NCBI GenBank assembly: GCA_947579605.1
Contig: OX388312.1
Span: 26,683,313-26,747,312, forward strand
Source of the DNA: Athripsodes cinereus
Taxonomy: Eukaryota; Arthropoda; Insecta; Trichoptera; Leptoceridae
Length of the DNA stretch: 64,000 nucleotides
Reading direction: 5' to 3'
Below, in pieces: positions 22,704-34,060 of this stretch. The position numbers were made by a program, and so were the translations under genes. The notes under the pieces were generated by a model. It saw only the letters and a list, made by a program, of their open reading frames with translations, was not told the DNA's origin and did no database searches. Each line of letters starts with the position of its first letter. The first letter of the stretch is position 1.

Positions 22704-23130
22704 ACTACCAGATAATTAATTACGTCAGATACCAGTGTAGTTTGATACTCTTTTATTGGTATGAATAATGTTTAGTAGTTGCACTATATCACCAATTGTT
22801 TTATGAGTAGGTTTTGATAAACATGCAAATACTTTTATAGTAAGTATAAATTAGAAATTTAAATCAAGAATATTGGTAATGCAGCCAATATAATTTTCGT
22901 TTTATTATTTTTATTCTGAAAAAAAAATTGCTGCGTATCCAGTCTCCATGGGTATTTTTATAAATAACGGTAACTGTATTCTTCTTCTTCTTCTTATTTC
23001 ATTTTACGGCAATGCACCCGCAATCCAGTGAATTATGCCTTGATTTCGCAATAAAATGCATTTCACAAACAATAATCAGGACGCAATATGCGTCATCACA
23101 ACGCTTAGTATCAAAAAAATTTACTCTTTT
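22704..23130. other. AT-rich, short (TTC)n run
   Basis: Contains a TTC repeat at 22981-22995 and a GGCAATGCACCCGCAATCCAG stretch that resembles 53196-53225. No gene recognised. Confidence 0.4.
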
Positions 23131-23507
23131 ATCATCATCATCATCATCATCATCGCCCTCAACGCTCCTCTCGGGAGCACAGGGCAGAAACCAGCCTCCT
23201 CCATTCAGAGCGTCTCTGTGCCAATTGCGTCACCTCTTCCCACGACATTCCTTGCGCTCTGATATCGTTGTCATAGGAACGGTGTATTGTGAAAGAGGGA
23301 CGCCCGGGCCGACGGAACCCCTGCGGACGGAAAAACAGTGCTCTTTTTGGCCAACTATCATTGGGCATTCTCAAAACATGTCCCAGCCAGGACCATCGTC
23401 TCTCTTGTATTACGGAGATTACAGGTCTCTGCTGGGTGCGCCGGCGCACAGCATCATTTGTAACATGTTCATACCATCTGACATCCAAAATCCTTCTAAG
23501 ACTTCAT
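23131..23507 (-). mobile_element. LINE-2 copy, near identical to 14580-14954
   Basis: Starts with the (GAT)n tail on the minus strand and encodes the RWSWLGHVLRM..ALCSREER end without a stop. In about 370 aligned bases I count around four substitutions against the copy at 14580. A clear target duplication is not visible. Confidence 0.9.
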
Positions 23508-23552
23508 ATTCGTCACAAAATCAGCAAACAATCCAATAACTATTTTCTTATT

Positions 23553-23783
23553 CCCGTGGAGTTCCCGTTAAGGAATAGCTCTTTCGCTCTTTTCTGTAAG
23601 TTTTTGAGTATCCTGTAAAAAGCAAGTAGTCCTTTAACATCATAGAATTTAGCGATGAGGTGTGCCGTTCATCTCGAACGTCTTTTTTTAACTGTCACGG
23701 AGAGGACAAATTGCATGTTTATAATATAAAGTAAGTATACTGGTTACACCACTTGTGGCAGATGCCGTGATGGGACGAATGAA
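23553..23783 (+). repeat. Family A, near full length, diverged
   Basis: CCGTGGAGTTCCCGTTAAGG, GTATCCTGTAAAAAGCAAG, TTTAGCGATGAGGTGTGCC and CACCACTTGTGGCAGATGCC in order. The tail is GAATGAATAAATG rather than (TAG)n. Confidence 0.75.
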
Positions 23784-24181
23784 TAAATGTGGTTAATTGA
23801 GTATTTCAGAAATATTAATTATACGGGTGCTGTGAGAATTTAAAATTAAGTACCTAGAAGCAAGAATATAGACGAAAAATTTTAGATCGCCAACTAGTTG
23901 TGTAATCTACTGCATGCTATTTTTGATTAATGTGAAAAGCGCATTCGGCTTGTAACGTTTACTGTCGAAGCTCTGAATATAAAACTAAATGAAAAGATAT
24001 TCATCAGATGAAATTGTATTATTATTCTATTATTTTATTATGTAGGTATATTGAAGAAATGAGATTTGCGTCAATGACGCCACTGCTAAACTTACCACTT
24101 ACCCTTTCCTGACAGTATTTTCTTGTTTTTTTTATTATTTACATTTTTTTACTATAATAATTTGGTTTATATTTTAAAACA

Positions 24182-24310
24182 TTTTGGGTTAGTTGGAAGA
24201 GATCGCGCCTTTGCGATAAACTCTACCACTGAATATTGATTGTGTCTAACTTGAATGTTTAGCTTTTATGTAATTGTTTGTTATCAATGTATAGTAAAGA
24301 ATGAATAATA
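24182..24310 (+). repeat. J-type LINE 3' end
   Basis: GGGTTAGTTGGAAGAGATCG, then CGCCTTTGCGATAAACTCTA and a T-rich tail. This GATCGC..GCGAT hairpin with an A/T-rich tail is the better preserved form of the J family. Confidence 0.65.
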
Positions 24311-25309
24311 GTAGTTTTAGATTGAAGAAGAAATAACATATATACATACAAAAAATAGCTTTGTTGCATAGGCGATATCGCTTAGCAGTTATATATTTTA
24401 CTATCCATGTCTTTATTTGATTCGCATTATAAAAATAAAATTTAGATTTTTTTATGATCCGTGTAGCATCCGGCAAAGAATACGTCTCTTTTCCACTCAA
24501 TTCACTCCATTCCATCCACTCAATTACATATGTATATTGAAAATATCTTATTTTTAAAATTACTTTAAAAACATGATTTTGAAAATCATTCATTCAATGG
24601 ACTTTAAAGGGAATATAAAAAATAAAAACGTAAAGAGTTATTGTATTTCATATTATTGTCTCTGCCTATCTGTCGGAAATGTATTATAAATCGATGTTGA
24701 AACTGAACTTGATTTTTGACTTTTTAAATATTTTCAAAATTATAACGTATTATTTCGTATGAGTTCCTCCTCCATGGAGTCCCCAACATACAATACTCTC
24801 TTTTTTCTTAGTTTTCAACAACGTCAGTTTACCGATGAGACAAATCGCGCACTCTGAATATATAGAGAGGACGACTAACACGTTTATTACTTGAAATATT
24901 TTCGCTTGCTACCCAAATAGTGGATAATCCGTGATGATATGACTGAATCCTCCACTATTATTTATAATTATATAATATATATATTATACGTGATCTAGTT
25001 ATGGAAAGGCCATCTGTGTATCTTATATGTATTTTGTATACAAAAGATGTTAAAAATATAACAAATATAAAACAACGAAATATCATTGCTAGTAATAAAG
25101 ATTTATTAGGGGTATCAAAAATATTATGTAATCTTGTGAGATAACATAATATTATATTGTGTGAAACACATATTGGATAAAAAATGACAAAACGTAGGAT
25201 TAAATATTATATGAAAACGAACATAATATTCTTACAACATTTTTTATCAAAATTATTAAAAAACTTTTTTGTATTTGAATGTGTCAAAAATATTTAATGG
25301 ATCTAGGTA
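24311..25309. other. AT-rich with a degenerate family A copy
   Basis: At about 24768-24950 a strongly decayed family A copy (CCATGGAGTCCCCAACATAC ... CTACCCAAATAGTGGATAAT) can still be traced on the plus strand. No gene recognised in the rest. The minus frame at 24246-24593 looks accidental. Confidence 0.45.
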
Positions 25310-25400
25310 TTTATTTATTTATTTATTTCAATCAATATACGGCATTTGCCTTTTACAATACATATATAATAAACATAACATTTTACAATCCTCAATACAA
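25310..25400 (-). repeat. Family H retroposon end
   Basis: TATTTATTTATTTATTTCAA then TATACGGCATTTGCCTTTTA, the inverse of an (AAAT)n-tailed end with a small GGCAAATGCC stem. Confidence 0.5.
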
Positions 25401-25774
25401 AATAAGAAATAACAATACAGTAAAATCTTAAATAATTAAAAACAATAGAAATGTTATCAGCATAATATAACAATTTGAGGATCAAAACACTCAATAAAAC
25501 ATCTATTATTATAGTATTCATTTTTTTTTTCATTTTCTTATTTTTATTTTAATTATATACTCAAATATTTTATTCCAATTTCTTATTTTTCTCCGATCAA
25601 AATAATCTTCAAAATCTCATCACGCCATTTTTCTCGCAGGGTTAGCAGAATTTGCCATTTGCTATTAAACTACCTCTATCTTTGCAAACGCTTATAGCTG
25701 CTTTCTTTCTTTCTCTCAATTATTCGATTTAATTTATTTGATAACATTTCAGGCTAAAGTTAATAAGTTTTTTT

Positions 25775-26029
25775 CCGTGGAGCACCCTGCAAAGAATTGG
25801 TCTCCCACTATTTTCCGTAAATTTTCGAGTGTCCATCGTGTAAAAGGCGGGTGTTCGAAAAAACAAAGACCTTTTCTACCTAAATTCAACAATGAGGTTT
25901 GCCACCCATCCTGCACGTCTTAATTAAATTTTGGAACGGAGAGGCAGCTTGCATTTGGTACATTAAACTGGTCTTCTAGCTATGTACGTCTCTTATGGGA
26001 TATGCTGTGATGGTATACGAGTACTAGTA
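25775..26029 (+). repeat. Family A, full length
   Basis: From CCGTGGAGCACCCTGCAAAG through AATTGGTCTCCCACTATTTT, GGCGGGTGTTCGAAAAAAC and AATGAGGTTTGCCACCCATC to GGGATATGCTGTGATGGTAT. The 3' stem region is mutated (TACGTCTCTTATGGGA). Confidence 0.8.
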
Positions 26030-26500
26030 ATATAAATAATAAACGAATAAATCTGTTTAATCTTAATAAACGCACGTATTCGTATATAAAAGCATGAAAA
26101 TTTCTCTGTTTCATCACATCGCTTGTGCAATCTCTTTTATTAATACTGTGATTACACCACATTATTATTATTAGTATTATCACTACAGCGAAAGAAACTG
26201 GACACAGATGGCGCAATAAGAGACCCCTACGTGACCGAGTCGGAATTATCGGCATTATTATATGTAGCATTATTATAGGGAGTGGATGAAAAAAACACAA
26301 CCTTCGTGAATTTGTATGTACGTCTCGAATTTCGCCTTTATCTTCATTAGTTTGTACAGAAATGGGATTACTGCAAAAAAATGAAAACGTTTTACAAAAA
26401 CAGTTTAAAAAATATTGACTACAGTATAATGTATTTATTGAAGTACCTAAATAATAAAAGATATATGCCGATGTATTTTGGTAAGTAGGTTTATTATTGT
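26030..26500. other. No gene seen
   Basis: AT-rich. The minus frame at 25980-26609 crosses repeats and is not a gene. Confidence 0.45.
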
Positions 26501-26502
26501 AC

Positions 26503-26825
26503 GTGGTTGAAGAAGGACAAAAGTGGAATAAATGCAGTGGAAATGCGATTGCTGAGAAGAATGGTTGGTAAAACATTGCGTGATAGTAGGTATATGGAAG
26601 AAAACACAATTGGTTTTAGTTTTACATATTTAATTGAATAGTGACCTGGTCTCGACTAATAAAGTCATTGTCAAACTAATCTTTATAAGTTGAAATTAAA
26701 AACTAAAACCAATTGTGTTTTTTTCCATACAGGTATATACATACATGGAGTTTTAAAAAATTAAAGTCGACTCATTAAATAAATTGAGTGATAGATTGAA
26801 AAATGAGGACATTATAATTAAAGAA
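26503..26825 (+). pseudogene. LINE-1 fragment split by a MITE-bearing insertion
   Basis: The left part reads TWLKKDKSGINAVEMRLLRR and KTLRDS. After the interruption (26587-26787) the sequence resumes with GTGATAGATTGAAAAATGAG, matching the RDRVKNED region of LINE-1. GTGATAG is present on both sides (26580-26586 and 26788-26794), so it is a 7-bp target duplication of the invading DNA. Confidence 0.75.
26595..26730. mobile_element. Foldback MITE inside LINE-1
   Basis: Inverted arms GGAAGAAAACACAATTGG and CCAATTGTGTTTTTTTCC, extended by GTTTTAGTTTT and AAAACTAAAAC. Directly outside them AGGTATA occurs at 26588-26594 and 26731-26737, a possible 7-bp duplication. Confidence 0.75.
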
Positions 26826-27169
26826 CCTATATCTACGTTGAAAACTACAATGATATTCATTGTTTTTATCGCAATGAGTTTAAGCCGGTTTAAGTCCAGC
26901 ACTTCATATTCTCTAAAACTGAGTGTTCATGACAAATTTGAATTTTGAAAAATAGAACGATTGGATTTGATGGAAATATAAGTGCACAAAGCAATAATAA
27001 TATGTACGTTCGTAGGAACACGACATCTTCTCAGCAGGGAGTTTTTCAATAAGATCCATACCTAATAATAATAATTTATTTTAGTCATGTGATGTTATTT
27101 TGTATTGCAAAGCGCACAATACACAAGGGCGGGCGCATCGTAGTTCGTGCTGTACGTGGTAAAGATGGA
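26826..27169. other. No gene seen
   Basis: AT-rich, nothing recognised. Confidence 0.4.
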
Positions 27170-27180
27170 ACAAATAGTAC

Positions 27181-27455
27181 TATACTATACTATACTATAC
27201 TATACCCTCACGCCGTATCCCAAGTGGGGTAGGCAGAGAGAACGGAACGCCACACAGATCTATCTTTACACACTTCCTTCGCTTCCTCCACATTCATACA
27301 GTTTCTCATACACGCACGTCGATTCCTCTTACTCAACACGCGGCCGTCCTTGAGAATTTGATCCACGTGATCAAGCCACGTGGTTCTCGGACGTCCGCGC
27401 TTCCTCACACCTTTTCTTTCGGAAAAGTATATCCTCTTTGGTACCTACCTATTTT
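27181..27455 (-). mobile_element. LINE-1 short copy, perfect 11-bp TSD
   Basis: Direct repeat ACAAATAGTAC at 27170-27180 and 27456-27466. Opens with five (TATAC) units (the tail) and the LINE-1 3' end, encodes RKRGRPRTTWLDHVDQILKD to the terminal WDTA, then stops. The last 15 bp before the right repeat (GTACCTACCTATTTT) are not LINE-1, so the 5' junction contains filler. Confidence 0.9.
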
Positions 27456-27466
27456 ACAAATAGTAC

Positions 27467-28208
27467 CTACCTTTTTTACCGAATACCAAATATTATGCAA
27501 GATCATGTGCCGAAAATTTAGCGAACAATGTTAGACAAAACAATGGTGAGACCGAGCATCTTCTTGTAGGTACATCATAGACATAATAAACTTGCAGCAC
27601 GGTACATTTTTTCGAAATTTTGTGTTCCAATATTAATATTTTTTGCATCACAAAGTACATTTTATCAAATAATAGATGTGTTAAATTTAGTTTTATTAGA
27701 TGTATAAATCAAATTAATTAATTAGATATCTGAGGATTATTAAAATTATGCATCTGCAGCTGACAATGAAATAGCAGCAATCTACAAGATATAAGTTCCT
27801 TCCAGTTTTACATTTAAATTATTCAGCAGAACACTGAATAATAGACTAAATATTCGGTATTCGGCCGAATGGAAGACAGAATACCGAATAGTTGCCTAAT
27901 ATTCGTTGCATCTCTAGTACGTAGTAGACTATTCCTTCCAGACGGTGATATTTGATATTATTCAGTCAGTACCAACATAATATCTAGGATGTACAAACAG
28001 TTTCTAATGTAGGTATTATGTATCTATTGTGAGAAGAAAATACTCGAACTGAAAAACATGAACAAAATATTCTAATAACAGTGTAAAAAAGCGCCGTTTA
28101 CTCATAACACGAACTTACGGATGCCATATCAACTATGTAAGACTTTTTATTTATATACATACTTTGCATTTTCTTTAAGATTCATATTTCTATACATATT
28201 ATCAATTC
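27467..28208. other. No gene seen
   Basis: AT-rich, nothing recognised. Confidence 0.4.
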
Positions 28209-28209
28209 G

Positions 28210-28350
28210 TACCATCACAGCATATCATTCTAGTGAGGGTAACCAGCGGAATGACTGCATGCAATTTACATATAGATCACCCTCTTTATGCCATAATTAA
28301 TAAGACTTCTAGGATGGGTGGTATACTGAATTGAACAATATAAAATATTA
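28210..28350 (-). repeat. Family A, diverged partial copy
   Basis: ACCATCACAGCATATCATTC, then TGAGGGTAACCAGCGGAATG and CTAGGATGGGTGGTATAC. The 5' part is missing. Confidence 0.6.
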
Positions 28351-29366
28351 ATTCTTTATTATTTCAAACCATAGATTGTTGGATAATAGATAATGTCTAA
28401 ATAAAATAAAGTTTATTTTTTTATTAATCTGTCATACGCTCCACTAATCATGTAGGGAAAAAAAACAATTTCAAAAATACCTCATTTACAAAATTATCTT
28501 GTGACTTTTTACTATAACGAAATAATAATGCTGCTCAGATGTTTGGAATAAAATAACACATATGAAAATTAAATCAATCAATATTTTGGATTTCATTTGT
28601 TCGCAGATGCCACTCGCCGCAGAGGTAAAGACTCTAAAACGTGATAGGTGACGTTTTTTGAAAGAAAATTATCTAAATAAATAAATATAAATATTTTTCA
28701 CATCTCTATCGATCGCGAATCAAACATCCAAGAATTGTGTAGTATTTTGAAAGCCTTACTTACAAAGAAGCCGAGAAAGACATCGTTTGGGAATAAGATG
28801 TGTCCCAGAGTATGTTTTCATAATAAGTGAATATAATATTACCTATAGGTACTAGGTACATTCAGTCACTACCAATAACGTAAAAAGCGCTTATCGCAAC
28901 GCGACACAGCAAGGAGACTTGGTAGAAATATTCCGATACAAAAAACTAATGTTTCTTGAAAGAAATCTATGAATATTTGATACGTTTCAGTAAAGTTTGT
29001 TGCGTGAATTATGAATTCGTTGAAAGCAAAACACTTGACGCTAATCTTAAAGAAGTACTTAATTATTATAGGCATACAACCAAAAAGGACAGAAAACACA
29101 AAGGCCCACCAGCGGTAACATCCACGTCCCAAATGCGACAGAGTGTTCTTGTCTCAGATTGGCACAGCAGAGTGGCACCGTGACTCACTCACTTCAGCGC
29201 TCACGATACTCACCTTATCGATTTGTTGGCATATAAAATAGGTACTTAAAATTTTTTTGTTAATTAAACATGCAATAATTCTTCCAAATATCGTCGGTCG
29301 ACAATGTTGAGTGAATTACGAAATCATTCAATTACTTGTGAAAATATTTTTTTATGTGAGATAAAA
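28351..29366. other. AT-rich, one unassigned frame
   Basis: A plus frame at 28956-29183 (75 codons) ends in a polar KKDRKHKGPPAVTSTSQMRQ stretch. I recognise no family and treat it as unproven. The rest shows nothing. Confidence 0.35.
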
Positions 29367-29426
29367 TTTAGTTTTTGTCCTATTTTTGACATGATGATGT
29401 GCAAAAATAATAAATAAATAAATATA
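29367..29426 (+). repeat. J-type LINE tail
   Basis: GTCCTATTTTTGACATGATG, then ATGTGCAAAAATAATAAATA. Same end as 16270-16430. Confidence 0.5.
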
Positions 29427-29494
29427 GGTATTGGGCAAACAGCCTCTCCCATTAAAATAGATCTTGTGTTTACGAAAACAATGATTCTATATTC

Positions 29495-29610
29495 TTAAAT
29501 AAATAAATAAATATTTATTGGCCAAAAAAAATTAATATAAAACAATACAGAGTAATTTAGGCCAAAAGGCGGACTTGTTGCTGAGCAACGTCTTCGTCTT
29601 CTTTTCTTGC
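29495..29610 (-). repeat. J-type LINE 3' end
   Basis: AAATAAATAAATAAATATTT, GGCCAAAAGGCGGACTTGTT and GCTGAGCAACGTCTTCG in inverse orientation, parallel to the insertion at 9068. Confidence 0.6.
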
Positions 29611-30041
29611 GTTTATTTCCTAAATGCTGAAGATCGTCATTTAAAAGTCCTATTGACTTTCGATTAATCATAGTAGATGATCCATTTAAATTTCAATTCA
29701 CTCATTCGTCAAAAATTTTGTCCAAAACATTAAATGTGTTTATCATCATAATACCGATATTCTAATCCAATATTAAAAGTATGTAGCTTTAAGTCTTAGA
29801 AATATCAAGAGAGCAACAAAAGCTTAAAGCAACTAACATCAACTTCATTAAATCTTAACAAATTTTGAATAACTGAATGAAGCTTTATGATTATTGGTAT
29901 AATATTATGGAAGTATGATTTTTGTTTCCAAATTCCGTTATCTAAATTTAGTAGCAACGTTTGATATACTGAAACATTATTGGTATTTTTATTTGCATCC
30001 AACTTTGTACCTTTATCAATTTACCTCTCAAAGACGAAACT
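29611..30041. other. No gene seen
   Basis: AT-rich, nothing recognised. Confidence 0.4.
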
Positions 30042-30253
30042 GCAGAGTTACTCTTGACAAAACTAAACACGATCTTAATCTAGTCTTGATCTTGATCATA
30101 CGACGAACGAAGGGACTATGGTCAAAAACACCGCGCTACCACTAACGCGCGATCGGTTTGCGTGTATTTTGGCCAATAGTCACTTCGTGCGTCGTATGAT
30201 CAAGATCAAGACTAGATTAAGATCGTGTTTAGTTTTGTCAAGAGTAGCCCTGC
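30042..30253. mobile_element. Foldback MITE, family B, best preserved copy
   Basis: 212 bp with inverted arms of about 85 bp. GTTACTCTTGACAAAACTAA pairs with TTAGTTTTGTCAAGAGTAGC, and GATCATACGACGAACGAAGG with CTTCGTGCGTCGTATGATC. The short centre contains ACGCGCGATCGGTTTGCGTG. Non-coding. The ends read GCAG..CTGC. The 8 bp on each side do not match, so no superfamily is claimed. Confidence 0.88.
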
Positions 30254-30783
30254 TGATGTTTTAAAGGATGTGTCACGAGAATGTCCCTTGTGGACTCTTT
30301 CAGTTTGTATCAAAGAAGCAACTATAAATTTACTTTCATTATTTTTATTATTATGTCATCAACTTTGATAATATTAATAAAGATGAAGAATATTAATAAA
30401 GTTACAAAATACTTGCTATGGCATATTTTGCAATAGATCGAAAGTCACATTCCATTAGATTTTTTTTATATAGTTGGAGCGATCCATACCAGGTGTTCAT
30501 AATTTTATTTTTCATTATATTTTCCATTTAGTGTGTCTGGAAGATAATTAAGTTTTCTACAAGTTTACGGCAGGTGTTTGAAAAACATCACGATACAAAC
30601 ATTTTACTTTTTCAATTCTACGACAAGGATAACAGCCCATGCTATATTTATATCATGTTTATTTACGGCACAAAGCGAATGCCTTATGTGTCCATAATAC
30701 TGAATAATTCCTCCAGACATTCCTTGTCCTTGTACTGTACTATATGTACGTCATGTCCTAATCCAGAAGAGTTTTTACTTCTC
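30254..30783. other. No gene seen
   Basis: Around 30660-30780 there is a mosaic of retroposon-like text (CAAAGCGAATGCCTTATGTG, CTCCAGACATTCCTTGTCC) that I cannot assign. Otherwise AT-rich. Confidence 0.4.
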
Positions 30784-30850
30784 TTTATTTATTTATTTCT
30801 ATCATCAACGGCATTTAGCCTTTAACATTAGTAAGATTTAAACATATTTT
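30784..30850 (-). repeat. Family H retroposon end
   Basis: TTATTTATTTATTTCTATCA then AACGGCATTTAGCCTTTAAC, inverse of the (AAAT)n-tailed end. Confidence 0.5.
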
Positions 30851-31066
30851 ATAATAATCAATCAATACATAATTATAAAGCAAACAAAAAACAACAAAAT
30901 AAAATTAAACCTTAATTAATCAATAAAACATTAAAAATATTGGTGCATTAAAATATTTAACCAATATCAACTTCAAACAAACATAATACAAGTGTATAGG
31001 CATTCATGGGGATACATACTATGGTATGCAATATTATCATCTACTATTTATACCTACTATACCGTC

Positions 31067-31290
31067 ACGGCATGTCCCACAAGTGAGGAAGCCAGCTGAC
31101 CAATCGCATCTAAAAACATAGTAGCCAACTTCTCCGTGCCAACAAAAATTTAAGACATTCAGGATGAGTGGCGAATCTCATCGTTGAATACAAGATATTA
31201 AATTTTTATTTATTTTTTCGAATACCTGCCTTTTACAAGACTATTTAAAACGTACGTTAAAAAATGGAAGTCGACAATGGAATGCTCCAC
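31067..31290 (-). repeat. Family A, near full length
   Basis: ACCGTCACGGCATGTCCCAC, AGTGAGGAAGCCAGCTGACC, GACATTCAGGATGAGTGGCG, CGAATACCTGCCTTTTACAA and GAATGCTCCAC in order. Confidence 0.8.
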
Positions 31291-31299
31291 TAGACTATA

Positions 31300-31445
31300 G
31301 ATTGTCCTCTTCGTACCAATAAAAAAAGGATGGATTGCATGCGTCATCGCTGACTTGTAGACGTTAATTATCTTATGAGCGAGGTTTTACGAAGAACTGC
31401 CTTTTACAGGACACTTTAAAACTTACAGAAATAATTGGCAGACTT
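31300..31445 (-). repeat. Family A, second partial copy in tandem
   Basis: ATTGTCCTCTTCGTACCAAT, then GTCATCGCTGACTTGTAGAC and GAACTGCCTTTTACAGGACA. Lies head to tail behind the previous copy. Confidence 0.65.
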
Positions 31446-31499
31446 TTTCTTAACGGAATATAATAATCAATATCTTGGAAAAATATTCAATAAAAATCT

Positions 31500-31994
31500 T
31501 TATTAATACCAAAACAATTAAATATAATGCTCAAAAAGTAATAATCTTCTTCATCTTATGCTTGTAGTAGATCATTGACTTGTTTGTTCGGAATTTGTTT
31601 CCTCTTGCAACGCTGAACACCAACTATCCTTCCATCTTTTAGGTGGCCTTCCAGGCAATCTTCGTCCTAGTGGAGTCTCGTTCGCGGCGATGTGGGCTAA
31701 TCTATCGCTACTCATGCAGTCCACATGGTCCCTCAAGAACCGTCTTCTCTTTCTTCTCCACCAAACGATATCTTCAGTTTTGCAGATTTTTCTTATTTCG
31801 GTGTTTCTGACTTTGTATCTGAGCGTTTTTCCCGCAATTGCATGTAGAGTCTTCATTTCAGAAGTTCGAAAGTGATTATTTGTTATGTTAGTATCTGCTC
31901 GCGCTTCGACGCCATATGCCATTATCTGCCTCACGCAGGTTTTGTAAATGCGTACCTTACTATCTATGCACATATGTTTATTCCTCCATACCAA
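31500..31994 (-). pseudogene. LINE-3 ORF C-terminal region
   Basis: The frame at 31572-31994 gives 140 residues without interruption. It starts MVWRNKHMCIDSKVRIYKTC and includes CVRQIMAYGVEARADTNITN, EMKTLHAIAGKTLRYKVRN, RRKRRRFLRDHVDCMSSDRL and PGRPPKRWKDSW. This is the post-RT C-terminal part of a non-LTR element, widespread in arthropods. The RT core and endonuclease are absent. Related fragments are at 18190 (+) and 20195 (-). The RVRN..IRE-like region is mutated (TEIRKICKTEDIVWW), consistent with decay. Confidence 0.85.
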
Positions 31995-32834
31995 TTTTTT
32001 TCTTGTTGATCGATATTATTTTTTACATTCAACCATTGTATTAGGCTATATATGTAAATTTACCATACAAAACTACCATAGTAGGCTTATAAAAGACATC
32101 ATCACCTTATTTGGTATGTGATAAGGTTTTCATGTATTTAAATACCTTCCACATCCAAGCAAAAAAGAACATTTAAGATTTATTCTGATTTAGAGATGAA
32201 ATATATTTATAAAAATCAAAAGATGTAAAAAACAAATCTTAAATCTGCATTTTATATAAAACAGTTGGTAGGTATACATAAGTAGTTCACAATCCATATA
32301 TTAAAGAGAACAAATTGAATTTCTCAACATTGTCAGTTTGCCGAGACGTCTGATGTAAATGAAAGACAGAAGGTAGAAGAATAAAGAAGACAAGACAAGA
32401 TATCTTGAGAAGGTGAAGGTGGAAATGCAAAAGCTAAGGATTAATTTTATTTCATTCCTTTCTTCTTTAACAGAATACCTTGAGATGTCAGATGATGTCT
32501 TATAGATAATCTTCCTTTATTTTCTTGAAAGGTGATAGTGATCGTATTCAACAATCTACATAATCTATATATTTTTATATACTTTATTACATTTTACTAT
32601 TGTATTTTGGAATTTTATTTATTTATAATACATAAAACGCGTAATAGGCTTTTTTTAATTTTAATGCATAAAAAAATATTAAATATATTATGTAGACTAG
32701 AGAAAACCTAATTTTAAAATAATATTCAGAAAAATATAATCATTGACTTATATATACCTACCTACAATTGATACATGGAAGTAATTTACTACATGTTTTA
32801 ATATGTAAAACAATAAATTAATAAGTTACTAAAA
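31995..32834. other. No gene seen
   Basis: AT-rich, nothing recognised. Confidence 0.4.
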
Positions 32835-33050
32835 CTATACAATCATGGCATATCCCACAAGTGGAGTAGCCAGCAGAACAGCTATTTGTTATAAACATGC
32901 AGGCCGTCTTCTCTGTGTCAATAAAAATTAAGACATTCACGATGGGTGGCAAACCTCATCGCTGAATTTGAGATGCAAAATGGTTTTATTTTATCAAACA
33001 CCCACCTTTTACAGGACACTCGATAACTATTTGAAAATTCTCTTACCAGT
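32835..33050 (-). repeat. Family A, near full length
   Basis: AATCATGGCATATCCCACAA, GTGGAGTAGCCAGCAGAACA, CATTCACGATGGGTGGCAAA and CACCTTTTACAGGACACTCG. The extreme 5' end has been lost. Confidence 0.8.
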
Positions 33051-33654
33051 TAAACAAAAACACCAAGTATAAAAAGAAGACGATAAGCTCTGCTCAAAAA
33101 TCAAAAACAATTTCATATCAAAATCTAATTTAAATAATTTTGTCATAATCATTCACTACGAGTTTGCCATAAAGCATATTATTATTACAACTATACATCA
33201 CAGACATAATATACCTTATCTTAAGCAATGTTATTATTTGATTAAAATTCCCTTATCCACAATAACATCCATATATTTAGTTGTACATAATACTAATAAT
33301 AATAATACTGATTGTAATTTGACCACAAACGGAATGATGCAGTATTCATCCTCTCATTATCTATTCCGTATACTACTGTACTATACTTCTTGGATGACCA
33401 AATAATAATGCATACAACATGGTATGGCAGCAATACATATGTAGTAGAGGAAGATTCTACCAAGTGTATATGGAGAAAGCTGTTCTGTGCTTAGAGATTA
33501 TACTACCTACATATTATATAGCGTGTGTTTTCCTCTAATATTACCTACATAGTAGATATGACTTCTTTCTCTTAAAGATGTTACTGTGAAGAATAACAGT
33601 CACAATTGAAACAGAACATGAAGGTAACTCTCGATTCCAAAATTTTAACTATCT
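33051..33654. other. No gene seen
   Basis: AT-rich, nothing recognised. Confidence 0.4.
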
Positions 33655-34060
33655 TCTTCTCTTCTTCTTCTCAGCTCACTCCCATCCACTCCTGGACGAA
33701 GGTCTTTTCCATTTCTTTTGATTGTGCGCTCTCTGCATCCAGTTGACCCCAGCGTGTTTGTGATAATATCATCCCTCCACCTCATTGGGGGTCTTCCTCT
33801 GCTCCTGGTTACTGCTCGTGGTCTCCAAAATGTAATAAACTTGGGTCATTTTTCATCTGAGCTTCTAGCTATGTGAACCGCCCATCTCCATTTAAGAGTT
33901 GTGACACGTTGTGCAATATCAACAGTTTTAGTTTTACAGCTTATTATTCCGTACTTTGTCTCTTTGGACCTAAATTTGGTAGTTACAATGTGGTTGGAAC
34001 CGAAGGTGAACGAATCTGTTTTTATTAAAATGTTAGTAGAGCCCAAAAATCTAAATTCTG
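33655..34060 (-). pseudogene. LINE-5 C-terminal fragment
   Basis: The minus frame at 33846-34046 reads KYGIISCKTKTVDIAQRVTT then LKWRWAVHIARSSDEK. A second frame upstream in coordinates continues RGRPPMRWRDDIITNTLGST and GKDLRPGVDGSEL. KLKWRWAGHIAR and RPPTRWTDD-type blocks mark the C-terminus of many arthropod LINE proteins. The frames are shifted against each other, so the copy is dead. The (GAA)n-like end at 33655 is its probable tail. Confidence 0.8.

Noticed and set aside
25980..26609. 209-codon minus-strand frame
   Set aside because: It crosses a family A end, AT-rich spacer and an antisense LINE-1 piece, and has no protein-like motif.
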